Shown here piece after piece: positions 1 through 7,170 of a stretch of 64,000 nucleotides of DNA (positions are counted from its first letter, which is position 1; each line of letters begins with the position of its first letter). Source of the stretch: Thermohalobacter berrensis (GTDB taxonomy: Bacteria; Bacillota; Clostridia; Tissierellales; Thermohalobacteraceae); the NCBI RefSeq assembly GCF_003609645.1, contig NZ_MCIB01000001.1:310001-374000 (forward strand). Direction: 5' to 3'. Both the position numbers and the translations under genes were made by a program. Below the pieces are notes generated by a model. The model ran no database searches. It had not been told where the DNA came from and saw only the letters and a list, made by a program, of their open reading frames with translations.

Positions 1-688
1 TAGCATATGATTTAACTATTTTCCAAAAACCTTGTCTTGTCATTTTATTACCATGATAATTAACAAATAAAGATTTTACATTTTTATCTTTTATAAATTT
101 TTTTCTGTAATCCTTAATATATGTCTTTAATATATTAAGAGCAATTTTACCTATAGGGATTATTCTCTCATTTGAGTTATTTTTAGAACATACTAAATAA
201 CCTAAATCTAAATTAATATCTTCTAAATTAAGATCAATTAATTCAGAAACTCTTATTCCAGAAGCATATAGAAGCTCTAACATTGCTTTATCTCTTATTC
301 CCTTTGAAGTAGTTATATCTGGTTGCCTTAATAGTATATCAACCTCTTTTGGTGTTAATATATCTGGAAGCTTCTTTTCTGGTTTAGGTGATTGTAGATT
401 TAAAGTTGGATCTTGATTAATAATACCTTTATTTAAGAGGTATTGATAAAAAGACCTTAATGAAGCTAAATTTCTTGAAACTGTTGAGGTTGACTTCCCT
501 ATTTTTTGAAGATGCATTAAATATTTTATTATTGCAGTTTTATTAACTCCTGTTATATCATTAATTTTATTATCTGATATGTATTCTTTAAATTGTCTTA
601 AATCTCTATTATAGGATTCTATCGTATTTTTTGATAGTTCTTTTTCATTTTTAAGATATTCAATAAATTTTAGTACAATACTTTCCAT
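1..688 (-). CDS. xerD: Tyrosine recombinase XerD (3' part outside window)
   Basis: Site-specific tyrosine recombinase that resolves chromosome dimers at dif together with XerC. The visible 229 residues hold the N-terminal SAM-like DNA-binding domain (about 1-95, with SKNTIESYNRDLRQF) and the start of the catalytic domain. The first catalytic Arg is seen in ASGIRVSEL (about residue 145), and a beta-hairpin Lys is followed by NERIIPIG. The HxxR, second His and nucleophilic Tyr motifs would lie beyond base 1, so the gene is cut by the window edge and is not visibly broken. Its ATG has AGGGG eight bases upstream. It follows spoIIM and the small membrane protein gene in the same direction. XerC or a phage integrase are less likely, given the xerD-spoIIM-nudF order known from Bacillus. 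Confidence 0.88.
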   Translation of the reverse strand, partial: MESIVLKFIEYLKNEKELSKNTIESYNRDLRQFKEYISDNKINDITGVNKTAIIKYLMHLQKIGKSTSTVSRNLASLRSFYQYLLNKGIINQDPTLNLQSPKPEKKLPDILTPKEVDILLRQPDITTSKGIRDKAMLELLYASGIRVSELIDLNLEDINLDLGYLVCSKNNSNERIIPIGKIALNILKTYIKDYRKKFIKDKNVKSLFVNYHGNKMTRQGFWKIVKSYA

Positions 689-750
689 TTTATTTCCCCT
701 TCTAATTTTCCTTTGTGGTTATACAATTCAACATATAATTTAAAAATCCT

Positions 751-1008
751 TCAATTTTTTTGTATTTGTCTCAAAAAAAGAAAAAAAATCTTTTTTACTA
801 CATAACTTAAGCTCTTATTAAATAAACTATATGATATAACAAATGTTGAATTACCTTTTGGAATATCTGTAATGTTATTTAAATAAAATATATAAAATAA
901 CATATCTATAATATTAATAAAAAATATTGAAAAAATCAATATAACAAATAATATTTGGACGCCCGAAGACAAAAATCTAAAAATTTTACCAAATCGAAAA
1001 CACCTCAT
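751..1008 (-). CDS. Small membrane protein, YqzK-like position
   Basis: An 85-residue protein with one strongly hydrophobic stretch (about residues 15-45, VQILFVILIFSIFFINIID), then IPKGNSTFV and a basic, hydrophobic tail. I do not recognise it by sequence. Its start overlaps the spoIIM stop in a TAATG arrangement, which implies translational coupling. In Bacillus a small single-pass protein (YqzK, DUF4227) occupies the same place between spoIIM and xerD, so a positional equivalent is possible. That link is inference only. The coding frame is plausible because of the tight coupling, but the composition is very AT-rich. Confidence 0.55.
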   Translation of the reverse strand: MRCFRFGKIFRFLSSGVQILFVILIFSIFFINIIDMLFYIFYLNNITDIPKGNSTFVISYSLFNKSLSYVVKKIFFLFLRQIQKN

Positions 1009-1646
1009 TAAATTACATAACCTAATATAAGCTTCATAAAAACAGGGGTTATATATGCCTCAACTAAACTGCCAATTATAATTAATAATGAAAATGCTAT
1101 AATTGCTAATGTATGATATATTAACTCTTTTCCAAGATTATATCTTCTAGCCTTCTTTATTTTTTTTGATATAACTAATTTTGAAAAATTTACAGAAATA
1201 ACAGAAATAATCACTAAACCTGGTATAATAAATATGTTTTGTGGTAAAATAGCACAGATTACAAACAAAATTCCTTTTATTCCTATTTCACTGGTTAGAA
1301 ATCCTACTGTAAAGCCTATTATAAAACCTCTAAGTATAACTATTGCAAATAGTACTGGTAAACCAATAATAGTTATTCCCAACAACCATATAGATAAAAT
1401 TGTCTGTAAATTATTAGTTAGTGAATGCTTAAGTAGTAAATAACTATTTATTTTATTGTCTTCATTTAGTATTTTAAAAAAAGAATCTAAAAAACTTATG
1501 AGCTCCTTTTTTTGATTGGCATCTAAAACTTTTATAGTAATTGCTCCAGCTGATATACCGACCATAAGGCAAATTAAAACAATAAAGTAAAGCAAAATTC
1601 TATTTTTAAAATGGTTATATAATAGCTGTTTAAGCCTATATATCAA
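1008..1646 (-). CDS. spoIIM: Stage II sporulation protein M
   Basis: Membrane component of the engulfment complex (SpoIID-SpoIIM-SpoIIP), which remodels septal peptidoglycan after asymmetric division. The protein is almost all transmembrane helix, with a soluble stretch near residues 40-75 and the family-typical segment ALLPQNIFIIPGLV. I choose the TTG at 1646 because GAGGGGG lies six bases upstream and the resulting 212 residues match the usual family length of about 214. An upstream extension to 1712 would run through a hairpin. The gene sits between a candidate sigma-E promoter/hairpin and the small membrane protein gene. Confidence 0.9.
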   Translation of the reverse strand: MIYRLKQLLYNHFKNRILLYFIVLICLMVGISAGAITIKVLDANQKKELISFLDSFFKILNEDNKINSYLLLKHSLTNNLQTILSIWLLGITIIGLPVLFAIVILRGFIIGFTVGFLTSEIGIKGILFVICAILPQNIFIIPGLVIISVISVNFSKLVISKKIKKARRYNLGKELIYHTLAIIAFSLLIIIGSLVEAYITPVFMKLILGYVI

Positions 1647-1649
1647 AAA

Positions 1650-1704
1650 AATCCCCCTCTCATACAAGCCCTTTATCAAATTGTATGCATTAAAGAAGGG
1701 GATT
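1650..1704 (-). promoter_or_regulatory. Nested inverted repeat enclosing the spoIIM ribosome site
   Basis: Outer arms 1650-1660 and 1694-1704 are 11 bases with one mismatch (AATCCCC core). Inner arms 1661-1667 and 1681-1687 are perfect (CATACAA/TTGTATG). On the minus strand the 3' arm contains the GAGGGGG ribosome site of spoIIM, and the following T-run contains its TTG start. In a transcript entering from the endonuclease Q gene the site would be paired. The hairpin plus T-run could also act as an intrinsic terminator. Confidence 0.6.
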
Positions 1705-1708
1705 ATTA
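1680..1708 (-). promoter_or_regulatory. Candidate sigma-E promoter of spoIIM
   Basis: On the minus strand TAATAAT (1702-1708) is followed after 14 bases by CATACAAT (1680-1687). The -10 matches the sigma-E consensus CATACAnT completely and the -35 matches KMATATT at six of seven positions. Transcription would start near 1672, inside the loop of the surrounding inverted repeat, so the transcript lacks the 5' arm. spoIIM is sigma-E dependent in Bacillus subtilis. Confidence 0.6.
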
Positions 1709-1716
1709 CCAAATAA

Positions 1717-2892
1717 TTAGTCCTTTACTTTCCCATACTTACCTCCTCCACCTGACTTAACTTCTATATTACCTTCTCTGCTTTTTATTATTGTCTTAGC
1801 TATATTATCATTTACTATAGCTCTTAAATCTTCATATTTTACATTATGAATGATATTCATTTCTGTGTTAAATTCCCTTAAAAGTTTTTCTAAGGTCTTT
1901 GGCCCAACCCCCGGTATAAACTCTAACGGAATTTGATGATAATATATTGGGTGTTTATTAGTGTAATAATTATTTCTATCTTTTATTTCATATATTCTAT
2001 CTAAAACTCCAATAATTACATTATGTGTATCTGAAATATTACATTTTTTAACAGGAGGTTCTTCTTTGAAGCTTTTTTACAATCTAAGCAATAGGATCTA
2101 TGGTATTTTCCTAATTTAGGATTAAGACCATAATTTGCTAAAACTCTATTATTCCCTTTTTTAAATAAACTGTTAACAAAACTCTCATAACTGAGGTTTT
2201 CTAGTTTAAAAACATTATATTCTCTTCCTATTTTAGGCAAAGAGTGAGCATCAGAATTGCTTAATAGAGTTTTTTCGTCAAGTTCTTTAATTAAAGAAGC
2301 AAGAAAAGTATCACCGCTTAACCCAAGTTCAACTGCTGGTATTTCTTTAAATATATATTCTCCTACTAAAGATTTAATACTTTTTGTACATCTACCGTAA
2401 ATTCCTTTAAAGGGAGTAAAGATATGGGCTGGTATTAAAATACCATTTAATTTTGAAACTATCTGAAGTATTTTTAGAATGTCGACATTTACTTTTTGTG
2501 AGCTTAAATTAATATTTTTAATATACTTAGAAACATAATTTGAAAACCTCTCAATATTATCAACAGAAGGAAAATAAGCGACAATGTGATAACTACCTTT
2601 ATTACAATTTACTTCTAACTCACTTCCTAATATAACTAAAAGATTATCTTTGTAAATCAACCCCCCCCTTAGGTGATTCTTTTAATTCACCAGTTTTAAT
2701 CTCTTTTTTAATATCAGTTAAAACTCTAGGGCTAGCACAATCAACAATTCCTACAATACCTAATCCTTTTCTAATTAAACTTTCATGTAATATATTTTTA
2801 AATTTTAGATCTTTAGATGCTGTGATTTTTACTGGTTGATTTTCTTCATTATACCCAATATGTATATGTAGATCTCCAAAAAATTTCTCCAT
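1717..2892 (-). pseudogene. Endonuclease Q family protein (YqxK-like), two frameshifts
   Basis: PHP-fold nuclease family that includes endonuclease Q, which cleaves at deaminated bases. The first segment (2892-2644) has FGDLHIHIGYNEENQPVKIT. The second (2660-2016) has IPAHIFTPFKGIYGRCT, VELGLSGDT and LSNSDAHSLPKIGREYN. A third frame runs to a stop at 1717 with EEPPVKKC, GVLDRI and a helix-hairpin-helix IPGVGPKTLEKLL. The frames join if the G8 run (C8 at 2661-2668 on plus) had one base fewer and the A6 run (T6 at 2073-2078) one base more. The zinc-ribbon second CxxC pair also lacks its last Cys (KCNISDTH). It may be a decaying gene, a phase-variable gene or the result of homopolymer sequencing errors. 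It lies next to nudF and spoIIM, as yqxK does in Bacillus. Confidence 0.75.
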
Positions 2893-2894
2893 TA

Positions 2895-3437
2895 TTATTT
2901 TTCACCCTCTAAAACTCTCTTAGCCATTAAAATACCTATTATTGTCTTACTATCTAATATAACTCCATCGTTAATCATAGATAAAACTTCATTTATTTTT
3001 AGTTTAACAACATCTATATATTCATCATTATCAGGATTTGCCTTTCCTTCCTCTAAACCCTGTGCAATAAAAAGATAAATCTTCTCATCACAAAAACCTG
3101 GGGTTGTATAAAATTCACTTATAAACTCCATTTTATCTGCTATAATGCCTGTTTCTTCTTTTAATTCTCTTACTGCACAATTTAAAGGTTCCTCACCAAT
3201 TTCTAATTTTCCTGCAGGTATTTCATAAAGTACTTTTTCAACCGCCTTTCTATATTGTTTTACTAAAACTACTTCATTGTTTTCAGTAATAGGTACAATT
3301 CCTACTGCACCTGGATGTTCAACAATTTCTCTTTTTGAGTACTTTTTGTCTGGAAGCTCTACAGTATCTATTCTAAGCTTTAATATCTTACCATCATAAA
3401 TCTTTTCAGTTTTCATAGTCTTTTCCTCAAAAGACAT
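2895..3437 (-). CDS. nudF: ADP-ribose pyrophosphatase, Nudix family
   Basis: Hydrolyses ADP-ribose to AMP and ribose 5-phosphate, a housekeeping clean-up reaction in the cytosol. The 180-residue protein carries a full Nudix box, AGKLEIGEEP followed by REL and EETGI (about residues 97-120), in which the REUxEExGU core is intact. Upstream beta strands include VEHPGAVGIVPI, typical of the NudF/YqkG branch. The ATG has GGAGA seven bases upstream. Two bases separate its stop from the endonuclease Q start, so they are probably cotranscribed. The gene heads a minus-strand unit that diverges from the mciZ-like gene. Confidence 0.9.
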   Translation of the reverse strand: MSFEEKTMKTEKIYDGKILKLRIDTVELPDKKYSKREIVEHPGAVGIVPITENNEVVLVKQYRKAVEKVLYEIPAGKLEIGEEPLNCAVRELKEETGIIADKMEFISEFYTTPGFCDEKIYLFIAQGLEEGKANPDNDEYIDVVKLKINEVLSMINDGVILDSKTIIGILMAKRVLEGEK

Positions 3438-3510
3438 AAAAATATCTCCTTTCTCTTTAAGGGGAATAAATTTAATTAAATATTCATACTATAAAAATAG
3501 CTCTTATTAT

Positions 3511-3539
3511 ATTATTAAAAATTTTTATACTTTTGTAAA
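3511..3539 (-). promoter_or_regulatory. Possible sigma-A promoter of nudF
   Basis: On the minus strand TTTACA (3534-3539), a 17-base spacer and AATAAT (3511-3516) lie about 75 bases before the nudF start in the divergent nudF/mciZ intergenic region. The boxes are imperfect. Confidence 0.35.
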
Positions 3540-3557
3540 GTTATTGGGAGGGATATA

Positions 3558-3695
3558 ATGCTTAAAGTAATATATAAAAAAAGACTATATTTATTTGGGA
3601 AAATAGATGAAATACTTGCCCATTTAAATGAAATGACTAATAAATACTCAACAATAAAAGAAGTCATCGATTCTGTTGAAGTTGATGGGCAATAG
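3558..3695 (+). CDS. mciZ: MciZ-like small inhibitor of FtsZ
   Basis: A 45-residue protein, MLKVIYKKRLYLFGKIDEI..., preceded by GGGAGGG five bases before its ATG. It is too short for ordinary gene finders. It lines up with the 40-residue Bacillus MciZ as I recall it: a KV start, a strand ending in L-x-GK, then EI-x-A-x-L-x-E, then a V/I-K-x-x-I helix. MciZ caps FtsZ filaments in the mother cell during sporulation. Its position next to nudF and its strand opposite to the surrounding genes support this, since mciZ neighbours nudF in Bacillus too. The last 32 bases overlap the 3' end of the convergent DUF3866 gene. I see no convincing sigma-H or Spo0A site in front of it. Homology is inferred from memory of a very short protein. 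Confidence 0.65.
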   Translation: MLKVIYKKRLYLFGKIDEILAHLNEMTNKYSTIKEVIDSVEVDGQ

Positions 3696-4746
3696 CTTTC
3701 CCTGTAGCCCCTAGTGCATAAAAATATTCTTTGTCATCAAAATATTTTCTACCCATAGTTGTAATATTTAATCTAAAATACCTTAAGGCTTTTTCTATTT
3801 GACTACCATCAACAAACATAATATTATGCTTTTTGGGTATTTTACTACTTTCTATTTGATTTAATATTATTTTGTTTTTTTCATTATCTAATATAGGTAA
3901 AATAAGATTAACTCTAGAATATGTAATTTCATTAAGGTTTGTAATAGTATGATGGCTTAATCCACTATGTCTTAATCTTTTATCTTTAAAGCTAATCCTA
4001 GGAATAGCAAAACTTTTACCTTGTAACGTATTTACTGCATCTAAAATATATCCTTGTTCTATGCCACTAAATCCATACTTAGTTCCAGTACCAACAATTC
4101 CCGGGCCCATAGTAATAATAACAACATCACTTTTTATTACTTCTTTTGCTACTATTAATCCTGTATATATATTAATACATTCATAGTCTCCTCCAAAAGA
4201 ATGGCCTATTGTAATAGTTTTATCAATAATTCCTTTTTCCTTTAGTTCTTTAACTGTTAAACTAAAAGGAAGTGGAAGAGCACCACCATCGGTCATAATA
4301 TAAGTGATTTTTACATTTGGTTTTAACCATTTAATCATTGCCGCAACAGGTCCTAACATACTATGTAAAGTTCCTACTGCTACAATTAAACCATTTAAAC
4401 TTTTAAATTTCTTAATTATATTATGGTAAGGACTTTCCTGCTCTTCAGCTGCAAAGCATTTAAATTGCATTGGAGTATATCTTAACTTTATTATATGTCC
4501 TTCACCTTTTAACTTTTTATCTTTTACACTTAAATTATATATAACAAAGTGTGTTCCACCTGTACCTAAGGATAGATCAACTGCTGTAGTATTAATAACT
4601 ACCTTGTCTCCTTTTTTTATCCCACCAGTTAATTTGTTATAATTTACAGCTTGTTCTTCCTTATTTCCTATTTTTACTTTTATCCATGTTATATCTTCCC
4701 ATTGCTTATATATTTCATCAACAATACCTATTTTTAAACTTAACAG
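3664..4746 (-). CDS. DUF3866 family protein with non-standard start
   Basis: A conserved Clostridia/Actinobacteria family of unknown function. The reading frame is open for 92 codons upstream of the first ATG (4470), and that stretch encodes recognisable DUF3866 sequence (AVNYNKLTGGIKKGD, NTTAVDLSLGTGGTHFVIYN, GHIIKLRYTP). The true start must therefore be near 4746. The best candidate is a CTG at 4744-4746, eight bases after GGGAGG, which itself overlaps the stop of the preceding gene. This gives 360 residues. The C-terminal half has Gly-rich, Rossmann-like stretches (AVGTLHSMLGPVAAMI, MGPGIVGTG). It is the last gene of the SteA/SteB/glycosyltransferase unit, and its 3' end overlaps mciZ tail to tail. 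Confidence 0.8.
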   Translation of the reverse strand: MLSLKIGIVDEIYKQWEDITWIKVKIGNKEEQAVNYNKLTGGIKKGDKVVINTTAVDLSLGTGGTHFVIYNLSVKDKKLKGEGHIIKLRYTPMQFKCFAAEEQESPYHNIIKKFKSLNGLIVAVGTLHSMLGPVAAMIKWLKPNVKITYIMTDGGALPLPFSLTVKELKEKGIIDKTITIGHSFGGDYECINIYTGLIVAKEVIKSDVVIITMGPGIVGTGTKYGFSGIEQGYILDAVNTLQGKSFAIPRISFKDKRLRHSGLSHHTITNLNEITYSRVNLILPILDNEKNKIILNQIESSKIPKKHNIMFVDGSQIEKALRYFRLNITTMGRKYFDDKEYFYALGATGKAIAHQLQQNR

Positions 4747-4751
4747 ATTTA

Positions 4752-5564
4752 TTACCTCCCTAGATTATCTAAATAATTTAAAAGCTTATTCTTTTTTATT
4801 ATATTAGTGAAAGAATATACTTCGGATATAATATGTAAAGTTAACAAAAGAATTAAATAGAAAATTTTTGTTTTAAAAGAGAGGGATAAAACCGAAAAGA
4901 CTCCCAATCCTATTCCCAAAGTGTTTGAGCCTATATCTCCCATCATTGTCTTTCCTTTTATATCTAACGGTAAATAAACAAGAATAATTCCTAATGTAAT
5001 ATATAAAATATAATCCCAGAAATGGTATTTAGATAAAATTAATAAACTTAACATAATTAAAATATACGCTTTAGAAGCTCTTCCTGGTCTAAGGTCAAAT
5101 AAATTGATTATATTAGTAAATAATCCAATAATTAAAATATTTATTCCTATATCAAAAAAGGATTTTGATATTAATATAGAAACAAAAGTAGCACATATAA
5201 AACCAGTAATTGCTTTTAATCCGCCTGTAGTTAATTTTCCTTTTAAAAGATATGTTATATGTCCTTTAAAACCTTTAATATATTTTTCTCCAATTATATC
5301 ATCTATAAACCCAATTAACCCCATAAATAATATAGTTATTACATACAAAAATGTTATAATTAAATTTTTTTTGAGGATGATAGATAATAATATTGTTATT
5401 ATAGTTTGATTAAAAACAAAAACTAAACCCATTCCTATAGGAATTTTCTTGTTTTCAAAGTTTTTAGCAACGCAATTATTATCTTTTAACATAATATAGA
5501 ATTTTTTAATAGTTATATATGTAAAAACCATTCCTATCATTAAACATAAAATATTTTCACTCAT
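4752..5564 (-). CDS. MraY/WecA-like glycosyl-phosphotransferase
   Basis: Polytopic membrane enzyme of the family that transfers a sugar-phosphate from a UDP-sugar to undecaprenyl phosphate. The 270-residue protein has about nine hydrophobic segments. Family signatures are the acidic FIDDIIG in the first cytosolic loop with nearby KGFKGH, the NIINLFDLRPGRASK loop, and MMGDIGSNTLG near residue 210. It is shorter than MraY and lies outside the murein cluster, so it more likely makes another lipid-linked sugar or a division-linked glycolipid. Its stop is followed at once by the DUF3866 gene, and it starts eight bases after the glycosyltransferase stop. The substrate is unknown. Confidence 0.75.
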   Translation of the reverse strand: MSENILCLMIGMVFTYITIKKFYIMLKDNNCVAKNFENKKIPIGMGLVFVFNQTIITILLSIILKKNLIITFLYVITILFMGLIGFIDDIIGEKYIKGFKGHITYLLKGKLTTGGLKAITGFICATFVSILISKSFFDIGINILIIGLFTNIINLFDLRPGRASKAYILIMLSLLILSKYHFWDYILYITLGIILVYLPLDIKGKTMMGDIGSNTLGIGLGVFSVLSLSFKTKIFYLILLLTLHIISEVYSFTNIIKKNKLLNYLDNLGR

Positions 5565-5571
5565 TAAATTC

Positions 5572-6255
5572 TCACCTTATTTTAAAACTTAATACTAATA
5601 AAGTCCTTAATATATGAAAAAACTGCTTTCCTCTATGTAAAAAACCTTTTAGATTCCTTCCTGTTTCATTATGATGCATGTCAACATCAACTTCAGTCAC
5701 TTTGTAACCTTTTTTTAACGCTTCAATAGTCATTGCTATTTCAATTCCATAATCATTTGGAATATATGTTATATCATTAATTACTTCCTTTTTATAAATT
5801 CTTTGACCAGATAGAACAGATTCAATTTTTTCTCTTGTATATAAATAAACTCCTAATTTAGCAAGTTTTTTTACAAATCCAAAGCCACCTTTAATTTTAG
5901 GATTAGGGAATTTAGCAATAACAAAATCCGATTCATTAATAAAAATCGAATAAATTAACTTACTTATTTCATAACTAGTTTTTCCTAAGTCAGCATCTAA
6001 TAAAACAATATAATCTGCTTCTACATTGCTAATTCCAGCTTTTATAGCAAAACCTTTACCATAATTTCTTCCCAGTTTAATTACTTTTACATCGCATTTT
6101 TGCGCTATATCAGCAGAATTATCAGTAGAACCATCATCCACAACAAGTATTGAATCAATAAAATCTAATTTTTGTAGACCATTAATAGTGTTTAATATTT
6201 TCTTTTCCTCGTTAAAAACAGGAATAATAGCCGCAATTCTTTTATCCTTATACAT
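5572..6255 (-). CDS. Family 2 glycosyltransferase
   Basis: A 227-residue GT-A fold enzyme of the polyprenyl-phosphate mannosyl/glucosyl transferase type. It has AIIPVFNEEKKI at the N terminus, the nucleotide-binding VVDDGSTDNS, and the metal-binding LLDADLGKT in place of the usual DxD. No C-terminal membrane domain follows, so the protein is probably peripheral. It lies between the SteB-like and MraY-like genes with gaps of only 7-12 bases. This suggests that it adds a second sugar to, or forms a lipid-sugar donor in, the same envelope pathway. The sugar donor cannot be read from sequence. Confidence 0.8.
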   Translation of the reverse strand: MYKDKRIAAIIPVFNEEKKILNTINGLQKLDFIDSILVVDDGSTDNSADIAQKCDVKVIKLGRNYGKGFAIKAGISNVEADYIVLLDADLGKTSYEISKLIYSIFINESDFVIAKFPNPKIKGGFGFVKKLAKLGVYLYTREKIESVLSGQRIYKKEVINDITYIPNDYGIEIAMTIEALKKGYKVTEVDVDMHHNETGRNLKGFLHRGKQFFHILRTLLVLSFKIR

Positions 6256-6267
6256 CTTTCTCTCCCT

Positions 6268-7158
6268 TTAGTATATATAACTTGGCATCAATGTATCAGC
6301 TGTATTTTTAATACCATAATTTCCTGGTTTACCAGTCATTGTTAAAATAAGGGATGCCTTTCCAATTACTGAATCTACATTATCAATTGAGGGTATTCTT
6401 TCTTCTTTATAAACAGATATATATGACCTTTTGACATTCTCTTTTTCTACTCCTATTACAGGAATGTCATTTTTCTTACAATAATTAATTATTTCTTTAA
6501 TATAATTTTTTAAATTTATATAATTATCTGCTTCAATATAGCCTCCTGTAATTATTACGTAATCTGCACCAGTTTTGTAGTTGCCAAAAATATCTATAAA
6601 GTCATTTTCTACTAGTGAATTTATTAATTGTTTACTTTGATCTTCTGTTAATTCTTTCATTAATTCTTCTATTATTATCTTCTTAACATCTTTCTTTTCA
6701 GACTTTGTTTTAAAATTATTTAATAGGTTATTATCTGTGTTATTTGTATAATTCTCTAACTTATTTATAAAAGAATCTTTAAACGTAATAGTAGATACAA
6801 CTTTAGCTCCAGATTTTTCTAAAGTTTGAACTAATCCCGAATAAATATAATCATCACTAGTTTCAATTATTGTTACCTTAATACCATTTAACTTATTTCT
6901 TATTATTGCAGGTAAAACAGTATTGCTAAACTCTTCATAATTACTTATTTGTTTTTCTAATTTATCTATCTTTAATTTCATTTTTTGATTTTCAGCTCTA
7001 ATATAATCGAATCTTTCTTCTAAGCTAGCTACAATATCCTGTTTTTGATGTATAAGAATTTCTTGTGCATCAAGCATAAATCCAACATAAATCCCTATAC
7101 CTAAAGCTATAAAAATTGATGCTACCGTTATAACATAAAACTTAGTATTAATAAACAA
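6268..7158 (-). CDS. SteB/MctB-like coiled-coil membrane protein
   Basis: A 296-residue protein of the family annotated as copper transporter MctB (DUF3186), and as SteB in corynebacteria. It starts with one membrane helix (about residues 7-28, VITVASIFIALGIGIYVGF), followed by a coiled coil (about 40-80) and an extracytoplasmic alpha/beta domain (VTIIETSDDYIYSGL, YVIITGGYIEADNY). In Corynebacterium SteB pairs with SteA in cell division, and SteA lies directly upstream here. The two start only 12 bases apart from stop to start, so a complex at the septum is plausible. Copper transport itself is not shown by the sequence. Confidence 0.75.
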   Translation of the reverse strand: MFINTKFYVITVASIFIALGIGIYVGFMLDAQEILIHQKQDIVASLEERFDYIRAENQKMKLKIDKLEKQISNYEEFSNTVLPAIIRNKLNGIKVTIIETSDDYIYSGLVQTLEKSGAKVVSTITFKDSFINKLENYTNNTDNNLLNNFKTKSEKKDVKKIIIEELMKELTEDQSKQLINSLVENDFIDIFGNYKTGADYVIITGGYIEADNYINLKNYIKEIINYCKKNDIPVIGVEKENVKRSYISVYKEERIPSIDNVDSVIGKASLILTMTGKPGNYGIKNTADTLMPSYIY

Positions 7159-7170
7159 TTTACCACTCCC

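Noticed and set aside
3438-3557. A sigma-H or Spo0A-controlled promoter for the mciZ-like gene
   Set aside because: TTTTGTAAAG and AAGGGGAAT are only remote matches, and no GAAT-type -10 lies at the right distance.
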